Positions 1 through 6,321 of a stretch of DNA of 7,728 nt are shown here, one piece after another. The stretch lies in NCBI GenBank assembly GCA_947253405.1, contig CAMXZF010000028.1, positions 1-7,728 of the forward strand, written 5' to 3'. Under the pieces are notes generated by a model. It searched no databases and had not been told where the DNA came from. It worked only from the letters and a program-made list of their open reading frames with translations. This stretch comes from an uncultured Candidatus Saccharibacteria bacterium. Lineage in GTDB: Bacteria > Patescibacteriota > Saccharimonadia > Saccharimonadales > Saccharimonadaceae. The translations under genes were made by a program, and so were the position numbers. Each line of letters begins with the position of its first letter. Position 1 is the first letter of the stretch.

Positions 1-69
1 AACTAGCACCCTAAAAAGTATGTTAGTGAGGTATTAGGAGTCCAAGCTAGACATTTTATTTCTCGATAA

Positions 70-99
70 TTGACGTGGGCAAGTTAAGTGTTGTATTAT
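70..99 (+). promoter_or_regulatory. Predicted sigma70-type promoter for the operon
   Basis: TTGACG at 70-75 (five of six matches to the -35 consensus) is followed after 18 bases by TATTAT at 94-99 (five of six matches to TATAAT). Transcription would start near 105-107, giving a leader of about 40 bases before the ATG at 146. Bases 1-69 carry scattered stops and no convincing gene, although the last codons of an upstream gene in the first 14-37 bases cannot be excluded. The spacing is one base longer than ideal. No operator-like palindrome is obvious. Confidence 0.6.
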
Positions 100-145
100 T
101 AAGCGTAAGAGTAATGAAAAATAAATATTAGGTAGGGGTATTAAT

Positions 146-478
146 ATGGATTATACTGCACAGTATGTCGATAGCTTGATTCAGCGAGCTGGTCTTAATT
201 TGAGCGAAAAAGCAGAGAAACGATTGTCAAAAAGCTTGCGGGCACAATTAGTGACTTGGGTTGACAACAATATTTACAATAGTTTAACAGAAGAGCAAAA
301 AATTGATTTATATCACCTTATTGATAGTTCGAAAAATCCGACTAAAGATGTGGCCGACTACTTTACTTCAATTGGTTTTGATTTACTAGAAGCTGAGCGT
401 ACTATTTTAAATAAAATTGGCGATTCTTATGTTGATCATTTGAAAGAACGCTTTAGCAACTTAGGTAAAAATAAATAA
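146..478 (+). CDS. Small helical protein of unknown function, possibly DUF5663-like
   Basis: A 110-residue protein with no signal peptide, no transmembrane segment and no cysteine, so probably cytoplasmic. It is almost entirely predicted amphipathic helix: residues about 1-30 (DYTAQYVDSLIQRAGL), 32-60 (SLRAQLVTWVDNNIYNSLTEEQ) and a C-terminal helix around residues 80-107. The pattern of a short 'L..L...L..ri...l..lteeq...l..li' helical bundle recalls the small DUF5663-type proteins annotated in Patescibacteria. That is recognition by eye, not a search result. The start is well supported: GGTAGGGG at 131-138 lies seven bases before the ATG. It is the first gene of a likely operon, with the next ATG only 11 bases after its TAA, and the AAGG of the next ribosome site overlaps that stop. 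The tight coupling suggests it acts with the two large proteins, perhaps as an accessory or chaperone-like partner, but nothing in it shows a reaction. It could equally be an unrelated cotranscribed gene. Confidence 0.9.
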   Translation: MDYTAQYVDSLIQRAGLNLSEKAEKRLSKSLRAQLVTWVDNNIYNSLTEEQKIDLYHLIDSSKNPTKDVADYFTSIGFDLLEAERTILNKIGDSYVDHLKERFSNLGKNK

Positions 479-489
479 GGCAAGGGGTT

Positions 490-3270
490 ATGAATAAGTC
501 TAACAAGTTTAATTCAAGCAGCAGTTCGTTAAACAGCAAAGAAATAGAAAAAAGTGCAGAGAGCGAAAAGGCAAGGGAGACGGGTGTTTTTGCCCTACAC
601 GATACTCAACGTAAAAACGAAGCCAGCGAGCGCAAATCTATTGCCGAAAGAATTTACGGAATTAACAAAGAAAACTCTACCCCTATCAAATCTATTGATT
701 TGGATAATAAGCCAGAAAGTCATCTTGGTGTTAGTAAAAAGACTGCAGAACATCAGGACATCGAACTAGACCATAGGACAAAAGATAATATAGATCAATC
801 TAGAAGACAAGAGGCTATGTCTTTCAAGAGAACCGAGACTAAGCTTAATGATTGGGCTAACGGTTTTCGCTATAATGTCGGCAAAGAAACGGGCGCCCCA
901 GTTTCCGACGAAGTTATGCAATCTCAGTTTGGCGCCTTTAGCGAAATTATGGATATGCCAGCAGATGGTCCAATTCAGCTTAAGCCGGAAGGGCAAGACG
1001 CTCTTTATGATTATGTACACCATAAGCAAAAGAATAAAGATGCTTTAGATAACTATGCTCGACTTGATGAAATTGATAGCTGTATGCGTAATAACAAGAG
1101 TGACGTTTCAGAGGCTAAGAAAGAGCTAGTTGCGGCGGGCATTATTGATAAAAAAATGACAGAGAGCGATCTATTAAAAGAGGCTGAGCACGCTAAAGAG
1201 TCGCTAAAAAGATCCAGGCCCAATGTCAATGAGTTCGTAGAAAACTATAATCAATATAAAGAACAATCAAATAATAATAGCGAATTATCGTTTGCTGACT
1301 TTTTAGATCAGAAAAACGAAAAGGAGCTGACACTAAGCGAACGGATTACCGCAAAAACCAAAGAACGTGACGAGGCAAAAGTTAGGTTAGCTCAAATTGA
1401 TAAAGAGCTAGAAAGCCTAAAGGCGCAAAAGCAAAAAGACTTAGATTCACACTTAGATAAAGATCTTCGTAAACCAGAAAAGCAAAAAGACTTAGATTCA
1501 CACTTAGATAAAGACTTTCACAAACCAGAAGAGCGAAAAGATTTAAATTCACGCTTAGCTAAAGATCTTCGTAAACTAGAAAAGCAAAAAGGTGCAGACA
1601 CTAACACTAAAGAGAACGATTTATTTGATAGGCTAAAGAACAAAGAAACTGTAGTCATTAAGGACTCCGAAAAACATCGGGCCGAACAAAAAGCCATGAT
1701 AGAAAAAATATTGCAAGATCCATCAACAGTTGTAGTAGAGTCAAGCTATGTTTCAAGTGACAAGTCAAAGCAGAAAGAGATAGTAGAGAAAGATTTAGGT
1801 AAAGTTGTCTGGCTAGCAGACGCGTCAGATGATGAAAAAAAGCGGATCGCTATATTAGACGTTAATGGTGCTTTAGGTAAAGGTATAACAATCGGCCCAG
1901 CTATTGAAATTACTGGTAAGATAAATAGAGATTATGGTAAAAATATAGTTAATTCTGGCGCTTTAAAGGATGATGCGGGTAACAGACTGGGTGAGGATGA
2001 AAGAAAACAAAAGATAGATTCTGCTGTAGTTCACAAAGTAATGCGCGATAACATTAATGATCGAAAAGCAAAAGATGCGCTCGAAGAAGGTAGAAATAAG
2101 GGTAAGTTACGCGAAAAAGCAAAAAGGATAGGGAGTAAAATCGTTTTGTGTCTAGTGAGCGGACTTGCTGCTATTGGTTTAATGTCAGGACAGTCTGCCG
2201 CTGCGCCTGATAACTATAGTGTCGATGAAGCTAAAAGCCATATAGTAGCTACTAGCGTACAAGAAAAAGATAACACGCAAGAAAAAAATATTCCAAATTG
2301 CTATAACTTAGTAAAGTCGCATAATGTAAACTACAATAAAGATACTGTTCCAGAAGTAAGCTATGAAAAGGCTGGCTACTATGAAGGGCATAATGCTGAC
2401 GGGACACCAGATTTTAGCCATAAAAATTCGGACACCTCGTTTAGCCACGCTTATGATATGTCTAGTCCAGAAAACACCTTTAATGACCTTTGTGAAAATA
2501 TTAAGCATAACCCTGAAAGTTTGGCGGCATCAGCTGGGAAGATTTTAACTAAAGATCAATTAGATCAGTTTAATTACAACGGTGATAAGAATGAGTTTGC
2601 CCAAAGATTACATAAAGACGATGCATTTAGGGCGAATGTTCTAAATACTTTCTTAGGTAACCTTGATGGTGCAAAGTTTTCGATTATTGATGGCGCTGAT
2701 CTTCAAAAGAATGGCATGTCGGCAATTAATTACGGCTTAATACCAAAGTATGATAGTAATGGTAAAGTTATAGGTACTGAAATAGTTGGCCATAAAACTG
2801 ATCTTACTGGTAAAAAGGTATTATCTATTGAAACCAAGGATGGTCATAGGCTATTAAATCTGATGAATTGTAAGAACGATATTGAATTATCGCAGGGTGA
2901 TGAAGGCTATACAGTTAGAGTTATACCACAGCAAGAGAGGACACATAGAGAAACTCCTCCATCTCCATCACACACTCCACCGCATACGCCACCACACACA
3001 CCGCCACAGACTCCACCAACACCACCATCAACCCCACCAACTCCACCAACCCCACCAACTCCACCAACTCCACCAACTCCACCACCAACAGTACAGAGTA
3101 AAAATCCTTATGACAACAAATTGGCTCAGGTTGCGCCAGATCTGCAAGATCATGCTCAGGCTACCACGGAACATCAAGTGGCTGGACAAGACGGTGCTCC
3201 TCAGGCTGATACGCAAGGTCAGATTTCCGGATACCAGGGCGAAGATGTTGCGCCAGTAAACTGGGGGTAA
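490..3270 (+). CDS. Giant membrane-anchored coiled-coil protein with TPP stalk (paralogue 1)
   Basis: A 926-residue protein I do not recognise as a named family. In order: an Asn/Ser-rich start (MNKSNKFNSSSSS) and a highly charged region to about residue 115; a domain at about 118-313 shared with the next gene, with core KQKNKDAL at 179-186 and IDSCMRNN at 195-202; a coiled coil from about 281; and three 17-residue repeats at 314-364. A second shared block has RDYG at 480-483 and DSAVVHKVMR at 510-519. A single hydrophobic segment lies at about 550-567, with many Lys/Arg before it and acidic residues after it, so the N-terminus should be inside and the C-terminus outside. The small residues after it (QSAAAPDN, 568-575) look like a signal peptidase site. 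The outer part (573-817) has Cys at 604, 668 and 794 and recalls ectodomains of large CPR membrane proteins. A Thr-Pro-Pro stalk (822-867) and a tail ending VNWG follow. Translation probably starts from the AAGG at 477-480. The function is unknown; a structural or adhesive envelope role is inferred. Confidence 0.93.
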   Translation: MNKSNKFNSSSSSLNSKEIEKSAESEKARETGVFALHDTQRKNEASERKSIAERIYGINKENSTPIKSIDLDNKPESHLGVSKKTAEHQDIELDHRTKDNIDQSRRQEAMSFKRTETKLNDWANGFRYNVGKETGAPVSDEVMQSQFGAFSEIMDMPADGPIQLKPEGQDALYDYVHHKQKNKDALDNYARLDEIDSCMRNNKSDVSEAKKELVAAGIIDKKMTESDLLKEAEHAKESLKRSRPNVNEFVENYNQYKEQSNNNSELSFADFLDQKNEKELTLSERITAKTKERDEAKVRLAQIDKELESLKAQKQKDLDSHLDKDLRKPEKQKDLDSHLDKDFHKPEERKDLNSRLAKDLRKLEKQKGADTNTKENDLFDRLKNKETVVIKDSEKHRAEQKAMIEKILQDPSTVVVESSYVSSDKSKQKEIVEKDLGKVVWLADASDDEKKRIAILDVNGALGKGITIGPAIEITGKINRDYGKNIVNSGALKDDAGNRLGEDERKQKIDSAVVHKVMRDNINDRKAKDALEEGRNKGKLREKAKRIGSKIVLCLVSGLAAIGLMSGQSAAAPDNYSVDEAKSHIVATSVQEKDNTQEKNIPNCYNLVKSHNVNYNKDTVPEVSYEKAGYYEGHNADGTPDFSHKNSDTSFSHAYDMSSPENTFNDLCENIKHNPESLAASAGKILTKDQLDQFNYNGDKNEFAQRLHKDDAFRANVLNTFLGNLDGAKFSIIDGADLQKNGMSAINYGLIPKYDSNGKVIGTEIVGHKTDLTGKKVLSIETKDGHRLLNLMNCKNDIELSQGDEGYTVRVIPQQERTHRETPPSPSHTPPHTPPHTPPQTPPTPPSTPPTPPTPPTPPTPPTPPPTVQSKNPYDNKLAQVAPDLQDHAQATTEHQVAGQDGAPQADTQGQISGYQGEDVAPVNWG
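1429..1581 (+). repeat. Three in-frame 51-bp tandem repeats in the coiled coil
   Basis: Units lie at 1429-1479, 1480-1530 and 1531-1581 and encode residues 314-364 of the 926-aa protein. The units read KQKDLDSHLDKDLRKPE, KQKDLDSHLDKDFHKPE and ERKDLNSRLAKDLRKLE, followed by a partial KQKG. The first two are nearly identical at DNA level and the third is more diverged, suggesting stepwise duplication. The repeat keeps the reading frame and extends the charged helical rod. The following paralogue lacks it at the equivalent place. Confidence 0.9.
2953..3090 (+). repeat. Thr-Pro-Pro repeat stalk, with 9-bp microsatellite
   Basis: It encodes residues 822-867 of the 926-aa protein. The first half has TPPH/TPPQ four-residue units, and the second half has (TPP)n three-residue units made from a 9-base ccaccaact/ccaccaacc motif. 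It lies on the predicted outer side of the membrane segment, between the Cys-containing domain and the C-terminal tail, where a polyproline-type helix would form a stiff extended spacer. Gain or loss of 9-base units would change length without a frameshift. Confidence 0.93.
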
Positions 3271-3300
3271 TTAGTAGCTAGGCATTAGGTAAAAAACACC

Positions 3301-6237
3301 ATGAATAAATCATCTTCAAACTACAACAAGAAGTCGTCTAATATAAATAACCGTAATGTGGAAAAAACGGCGGAGAAGTTAGGTGAAATAAAATCGGCGG
3401 GAAGAGTTGCTGTAGGCGAAATTCGGCTTAAAAGCGAAAATGCCGAACGGGCACAGCGGGCTGATTCTATGATAGATAAAGCCAAAAAAGAAAAATCTGT
3501 CCAGGCTAATTTTTCTAGCGATATAAACAAGAAAACTCCTGAAACTAAAAATATAGAAAAAGCAGATAAGTCAAAGGATAACAGAGAAGAGTCTAAAGAA
3601 CGAAACTTTAGTCAATCTGACATTGATTTTGCTAAATCATTAGTCAGCAAGGGTTTGATAGGAGAAGACGGCACCGTCTCAAGGGATCTCCTAAACGCCT
3701 TAAATGATGAGAGCAAAAATCAAGCTAGAAATAGTAAGGATGAAAACGAACATAAAGATAGCGACGCTAATAATTTTCAAGAAAAAATAGCAGCTAAAGA
3801 TAGCAAGAAATCTGAGGCAGAGTCAAATAGTGCAAGTCGCAAAGAAATTGCAGGCTATAACCAAATACATGATAACGTTAACAATATGGCCAATAATTGG
3901 CGCTTTGACAGGGGTGTAGAAAAGGGCTCACCGGTATTTCGTAGTGAATTTGACGATCATTTTGGTGATGCCGGAAAATTATTTGACACACCAGATGATG
4001 GCAAGGTAAAACTTAATGAATCAGGCGAAAAGGCTTTAGCTGAATATAATGAGTATAAACAAAAGAACAAGGATGCTCTAAAGGATTATGCCAAACTTAA
4101 TGCAATTGATAGCTGTATGCGCAATAACAATGGTAATCTTGAAGAAGCTAGAAAAGAGTTAATCGAAGATAAAATTATTGATAAATCGGTAACGTCTGAT
4201 CAGATAGCTAAAGATGCTAAGCGAGCTAAAGAGGCCCTAAAAAACACCAATACATCACCTAACGATTTTATTGATAGCTATAACGACTATAGTAACCGCA
4301 GTGATGACAATAAAAGTCAAACTTTTGGTGAATTCCTAGAGTCTAGAGGAAAAGAGCCTACTTTAGATGAGAAAATTGCCGCTAAAATTAAAGAGCGTGA
4401 AGAGGCGCAAGCCAAATTAGATCGCGCCAATAAAGAACTAGAAGAGCTGAGTGGCAAGAAAGAGCACGATAGCGCCAAGAAGCCAGGGCAGGAATTGATT
4501 CTTATTCCTAAAGAAAAAGAAGACAAAAAGAAAATAGATCTAGATAGTTCAGAACCGCAATTTGTTGTCAGGCCTAGAAGTAGAGTGGAAAATAGAGAGG
4601 CGAATGTCTCGGATAATATAGAAATCATAGACAGGGAAACTATTAGACCGATGGTGGATAAGCTCAATAAAGATATTGAGATAGGAAATAAATCAATTAC
4701 AAAAAAGGGCAGAAAAGAGCTGGGGCCGCATGAAAAAGTTAGCCCGGAGATTAAGGCTATATTAGAGGCGCGCGATGAAATGGCGAAGGCAAAAAACCAA
4801 CTCGAAAGAGGAATTTTCCGATTTGTTGGCAGACGCAAGAAAAAAGAAAATTACAGAAACGCTATTGATAAACTGCAAAGATTGGAAGCCGAAGCTGGTC
4901 GCAATTATGGTCGCAAGGTAGCGTTGAAAGCTCGCTATGAAAGCGGGAATGTATTATCTCTTGAAGATAAAGTTAAAGTGGCTGATTCAGCTTGCATGCA
5001 TTATATTATGCGTATAAACAATTCAGTAAATGCTTCACAGGTTGAACAGCGAAAAAATGGTCTTTGGGGCAAAGATATCGACTGGAAATCTAGGCACGGT
5101 TTAATTAAAAATATTGGCACAGCTTCAGTATTGTCGTTGGGTGCTGGTTATGCCGCTGGTAGTTTGGCTGCGCTTGGTCCAGTGGGCTTAATTGCTGGTG
5201 CCGGTGGATTATATGCAACACGTATGGCGCAGACTGGCACTAGAGTTGATGCGCAAGATCTAAAAATACAAAAACAAATTGCAGAGCAGAAAATGAAGCA
5301 GCGTTCAGCGCTAGAGCGATATGTAGATAGAGATAACGATAAGTTAGAAGATCAGACTGTAGATTCAATCAAAAAGCAGGAAAAGAAGTATCGCATACTG
5401 AAAAATTGGCGTGAAGGTCGCGACAAGAGAAGGCAGCTCAAAGAGGATGAGAAGAGAGATGAAATAGATAGAATGGCGAAGGCTATGGCTGCAAGTGGTA
5501 CACCAGCAGCTAAGGCTAGGGGTGAAAAATATAGACAAAAAGAAAATTGGCTTTTAGATGCTGAACTTAGAGGCAGAGAGCGCACAAGAAAGATTCTTAT
5601 TCAAGGTGCAATAACCACGGCACTGTTTGCAGCCGGCTATGGTATTAGGGAGTGGTTTAATTCCGGTGGAACAGCTCAAGCTCATGCGACTAGTGAAGCT
5701 GCCAATCAGCAACCATCTAGCGGTGGTGCCGGTAGTTCAACCGCCGAACAGGTAGCTAACCAACAGCCATCCACTGGTGGATCAGGTAGCACAGCTGTTG
5801 AGCATGCTGCCAATCAGCAACCATCTAGCGGTGGTGCCGGTAGTTCAACCGCCGAACAGGTAGCTAACCAACAGCCATCCACTGGTGGATCAGGTAGCAC
5901 AGCTGTTGAGCATGCCGCTAACCAGCAACCACCTAGCGGTGGCACTGGTGGGTCGGCCGCTGAGAATGTAGCCAACGTTAGTCCAAAGAGTCCAAGTGAC
6001 TTTCATGTACCGCAAGTTGATCAAACCATGCAGGATGCCGCTAAGGCTACGGAAACGCTTCAGCAGTATGAGCATGTTGGTGGCGGACAAGCGACAAATC
6101 ATGTTGCTGAGTCACTTTCCAATGTAGCTGGCAATACTGATGGTAACGCCCTTAATGGATCTGAATTTGTGCCAACCGAAGAAAGCTTAAGTGGTCTTCA
6201 GGCTGGTGTGCCGGAAGCGCAAGATTGGGGTAGTTAA
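3301..6237 (+). CDS. Giant membrane-anchored coiled-coil protein with ANQQP repeats (paralogue 2)
   Basis: A 978-residue paralogue of the preceding gene product, unrecognised as a named family. It opens MNKSSSNYNKKSS, like its neighbour, and continues with a long charged region without a signal peptide. The shared domain spans about 192-391: KQKNKDAL at 253-260, IDSCMRNN at 269-276, then the matching F..FL...E.TL.E.I coiled-coil entry at 342-359. A basic helical segment (about 490-535) leads to the second shared block, RNYGRK at 534-539 and DSACMHYIMR at 562-571. Residues 605-640 are a Gly/Ala-rich hydrophobic stretch that could be a membrane hairpin. The next 120 residues are strongly basic and helical, so probably cytoplasmic. 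A second transmembrane segment lies at about 765-782, and the C-terminal 195 residues (five ANQQP repeats at 801-890 and a tail ending QDWGS) would be outside. It starts 30 bases after the previous stop; AGGT at 3287-3290 is a weak ribosome site. A structural envelope role is inferred only. Confidence 0.93.
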   Translation: MNKSSSNYNKKSSNINNRNVEKTAEKLGEIKSAGRVAVGEIRLKSENAERAQRADSMIDKAKKEKSVQANFSSDINKKTPETKNIEKADKSKDNREESKERNFSQSDIDFAKSLVSKGLIGEDGTVSRDLLNALNDESKNQARNSKDENEHKDSDANNFQEKIAAKDSKKSEAESNSASRKEIAGYNQIHDNVNNMANNWRFDRGVEKGSPVFRSEFDDHFGDAGKLFDTPDDGKVKLNESGEKALAEYNEYKQKNKDALKDYAKLNAIDSCMRNNNGNLEEARKELIEDKIIDKSVTSDQIAKDAKRAKEALKNTNTSPNDFIDSYNDYSNRSDDNKSQTFGEFLESRGKEPTLDEKIAAKIKEREEAQAKLDRANKELEELSGKKEHDSAKKPGQELILIPKEKEDKKKIDLDSSEPQFVVRPRSRVENREANVSDNIEIIDRETIRPMVDKLNKDIEIGNKSITKKGRKELGPHEKVSPEIKAILEARDEMAKAKNQLERGIFRFVGRRKKKENYRNAIDKLQRLEAEAGRNYGRKVALKARYESGNVLSLEDKVKVADSACMHYIMRINNSVNASQVEQRKNGLWGKDIDWKSRHGLIKNIGTASVLSLGAGYAAGSLAALGPVGLIAGAGGLYATRMAQTGTRVDAQDLKIQKQIAEQKMKQRSALERYVDRDNDKLEDQTVDSIKKQEKKYRILKNWREGRDKRRQLKEDEKRDEIDRMAKAMAASGTPAAKARGEKYRQKENWLLDAELRGRERTRKILIQGAITTALFAAGYGIREWFNSGGTAQAHATSEAANQQPSSGGAGSSTAEQVANQQPSTGGSGSTAVEHAANQQPSSGGAGSSTAEQVANQQPSTGGSGSTAVEHAANQQPPSGGTGGSAAENVANVSPKSPSDFHVPQVDQTMQDAAKATETLQQYEHVGGGQATNHVAESLSNVAGNTDGNALNGSEFVPTEESLSGLQAGVPEAQDWGS
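5701..5970 (+). repeat. Five 18-residue ANQQP repeats; two 108-bp near-identical copies
   Basis: Residues 801-890 of the 978-aa protein. Two 18-residue subtypes alternate, ANQQPSSGGAGSSTAEQV and ANQQPSTGGSGSTAVEHA, forming a 36-residue (108-bp) higher-order unit. Copy 1 (5701-5808) and copy 2 (5809-5916) differ by eye only at the last base (GCT versus GCC). A fifth, more diverged half unit lies at 5917-5970 (ANQQPPSGGTGGSAAENV), and an AN remnant follows. The Gly/Ser/Ala/Gln composition suggests a flexible exported linker. Confidence 0.95.
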
Positions 6238-6244
6238 TTTCTTA

Positions 6245-6279
6245 AATAGCACTAGCAAAATTAATTCGCTAATGCTATT
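6245..6279 (+). terminator. Imperfect intergenic hairpin, possible weak terminator or attenuator
   Basis: Left arm AATAGCACTAGC (6245-6256) and right arm GCTAATGCTATT (6268-6279) pair at 11 of 12 positions with one C-A mismatch and an 11-base loop. It starts eight bases after the TAA of the 978-aa gene. It is followed by ATATTTATAAAG rather than a clean T run, so termination would be leaky. It may stabilise the upstream message or reduce read-through into the surface-protein gene. Confidence 0.45.
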
Positions 6280-6281
6280 AT
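6273..6281 (+). promoter_or_regulatory. Candidate extended -10 promoter for the surface-protein gene
   Basis: TGCTATTAT fits an extended -10 (TG, one base, TATTAT at 6276-6281), but the position 17 bases upstream (TAGCAA) is a poor -35. It overlaps the right arm of the hairpin just described. A start near 6288 would give a leader of about 30 bases. This AT-rich spacer could produce such a match by chance. Confidence 0.25.
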
Positions 6282-6303
6282 ATTTATAAAGAGAGAGGAA
6301 ATC

Positions 6304-6310
6304 AGGGAGG
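6304..6310 (+). promoter_or_regulatory. Ribosome binding site deciding the start of the surface-protein gene
   Basis: AGGGAGG is a strong Shine-Dalgarno match. It is 11 bases before the ATG at 6322 but only two bases before the in-frame GTG at 6313, which is too close for normal initiation. This favours the ATG. The GTG start would add just three residues (MLK) ahead of the signal peptide. Confidence 0.6.
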
Positions 6311-6321
6311 TTGTGTTAAAA

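Noticed and set aside
1..66. Possible 3' end of an upstream gene
   Set aside because: Early stops in every frame (TAG at 4, TAA at 12, TAG at 35) allow a gene tail of at most a few codons, too short to support.
281..1581. Similarity of the coiled-coil giants to SMC or Rad50-type ATPases
   Set aside because: No Walker A (GxxGxGKS/T) or ABC signature is visible at either end, and both proteins carry membrane segments and exported tails.
3028..3216. Trp-rich minus-strand open frame
   Set aside because: The WWSWW pattern is simply the reverse complement of the CCACCAACT repeat.
2882..3259. His/Gln/Leu-rich open frame on the plus strand, out of frame with the 926-aa gene
   Set aside because: It is a shifted reading of the TPP microsatellite (HQLHQLHQ pattern); such repeats stay open in several frames. 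No plausible ribosome site or homology.
4317..4838. 173-aa open frame on the minus strand
   Set aside because: It lies entirely inside the 978-aa gene; its Ser/Leu/Phe-rich composition is what the complement of Lys/Glu-rich coding produces. It has no independent domain, and the plus frame is supported by paralogy.
5701..5970. Regular repeats considered as a CRISPR array
   Set aside because: Units are contiguous without unique spacers, are multiples of three and encode an in-frame protein repeat.
490..6237. Recoded TGA (code 25), as in some CPR lineages
   Set aside because: All four genes read through in the standard code with TAA stops and no interruptions that recoding would need to rescue.
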